NCBI GenBank assembly: GCA_963724015.1
Contig: CAVRTM010000006.1
Location: 124,001 to 188,000 of the forward strand
Reading direction: 5' to 3'
Source: CAVRTM01 sp963724015
GTDB lineage: Bacteria; Actinomycetota; Actinomycetes; Actinomycetales; Dermatophilaceae
DNA: 64,000 nucleotides
The notes below the pieces were generated by a model. It worked only from the letters and a program-made list of their open reading frames with translations, was not told where the DNA came from and ran no database searches. The position numbers and the translations under genes are program-made. Shown here in pieces: positions 63,561-64,000 of this stretch; positions within the stretch are counted from its first letter, which is position 1; the number at the start of each line of letters is the position of its first letter.

Positions 63561-64000
63561 TCATCGTGGTCTCTGAGCGGTGTATCGCACGTATTCGTAG
63601 CCGGTTACCCGGTCGACGCGAAAGAAGGTATCAAGGCCCGCACGCTGCAACGCTGTTACAACCTCTCTCGTCGGGATGGTGATGGAGCCGATACCCGAGA
63701 GGTGCAACTTGTGCAGCAGCGGAAGCGGCACACCAGCCCCCCGTAGTAAGTTATGCAAACGGAGTTTAACCTGCACGCGGCCTTTGAAGTCCTCTGAACG
63801 GGACGGAATCTCCACCACGAGCCAGCCGCCCGGCACAAGGGGACGACGCCATAAGGGCCAGGGTCTCGAGCACCTCCAACCGGCTGGCACAGTGCTGCAG
63901 AACGAGTTGAGAGATAACGAGATTACAATCTTCACTGGGGATGTAGTCTTGCACATTGATCAGCCGGACGTTGTCGACGCCTCGTTCGTGCAGGCGGGTG
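63561..64000 (-). CDS. Class I SAM-dependent methyltransferase, partial, one frame break
   Basis: The C-terminal part of a methyltransferase whose start lies beyond the right edge. Seen: DNVRLINVQDYIPSEDCNLV with motif IISQLVLQHC-like, then, after an extra base near 63845, PLVPGGWLVVEIPSRSEDF (motif after the SAM site), and a variable C-terminus ending TGYEYVRYTAQRPR. This matches small-molecule methyltransferases of the UbiE/Methyltransf-11 group. It is convergent with the preceding island gene. Confidence 0.75.

Noticed and set aside
63211..63564. A 117-codon minus-strand frame after the island gene
   Set aside because: No ribosome site or recognisable sequence, and it overlaps the end of the membrane-anchored gene.

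Overview
The window is high-GC actinobacterial chromosome (well over 70% G+C by eye in most of it). The diagnostic genes are a complete Pup-proteasome system (pup, prcB, prcA, dop, pafA, mpa, pafB, pafC), a mycothiol gene (mshC), a probable F420-dependent oxidoreductase, separate Lnt and polyprenol-phosphate mannosyltransferase genes, and actinobacteria-specific families (DUF3866, DUF3090, DUF3054, DUF5703, DUF222-HNH). A Nocardioides-like member of the Propionibacteriales is my best guess from the DUF222-HNH gene and the repeat protein beside it. That assignment is inference.

Layout. 1-7.6 kb: glycosyltransferase and lnt, amidohydrolase, ybaK, a tryptophan attenuator plus trpS, an Lrp-type regulator and a 5'-3' exonuclease. 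7.6-19.1 kb: a leftward block with helY, a lipid/diacylglycerol kinase, tatC, tatA, a small membrane protein and pafC-pafB; then DUF3866, two FKBP-type prolyl isomerases and pafA. 19.1-28.3 kb: an epimerase, a paired ABC exporter, then an SDR, prcA, prcB, pup and dop. 28.4-37.7 kb: esterase, NUDIX/DUF3054, mpa, trmI, a site-2 protease, a RecB-like nuclease, a DUF222-HNH protein and a repeat-containing protein. 37.7-42 kb: a class III aminotransferase and mmsA, divergent from a MocR-type regulator, probably an amino-acid or beta-amino-acid catabolic unit. 42-52 kb: HAD hydrolase, metH, PAC2 protein, mshC, three conserved genes and corA. 52-59 kb: CPBP protease, SDR, uppP, LLM oxidoreductase, aldo/keto reductase, two small conserved proteins and an M20 peptidase. 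59.15-64 kb: tRNA-Leu(GAG) followed by an integrated, partly decayed island (integrase and IS256 remnants, an unfamiliar large gene, a methyltransferase running off the edge) of visibly lower G+C.

Two window-wide patterns matter. First, about twenty genes, many normally essential or highly conserved, are split by single-base frame changes, nearly all of them one extra base. Sequencing or assembly error is the most likely cause, so these genes are annotated across their breaks. Second, many genes have a TANNNT-like -10 box six to eight bases before the start codon, which suggests widespread leaderless transcription; I used this to choose several starts.

The Pup system works as one unit: Dop deamidates the C-terminal Gln of Pup, PafA ligates it to substrates, Mpa unfolds them and PrcA/PrcB degrade them. 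PafB and PafC form a WYL-domain regulator pair linked in mycobacteria to the DNA-damage response.
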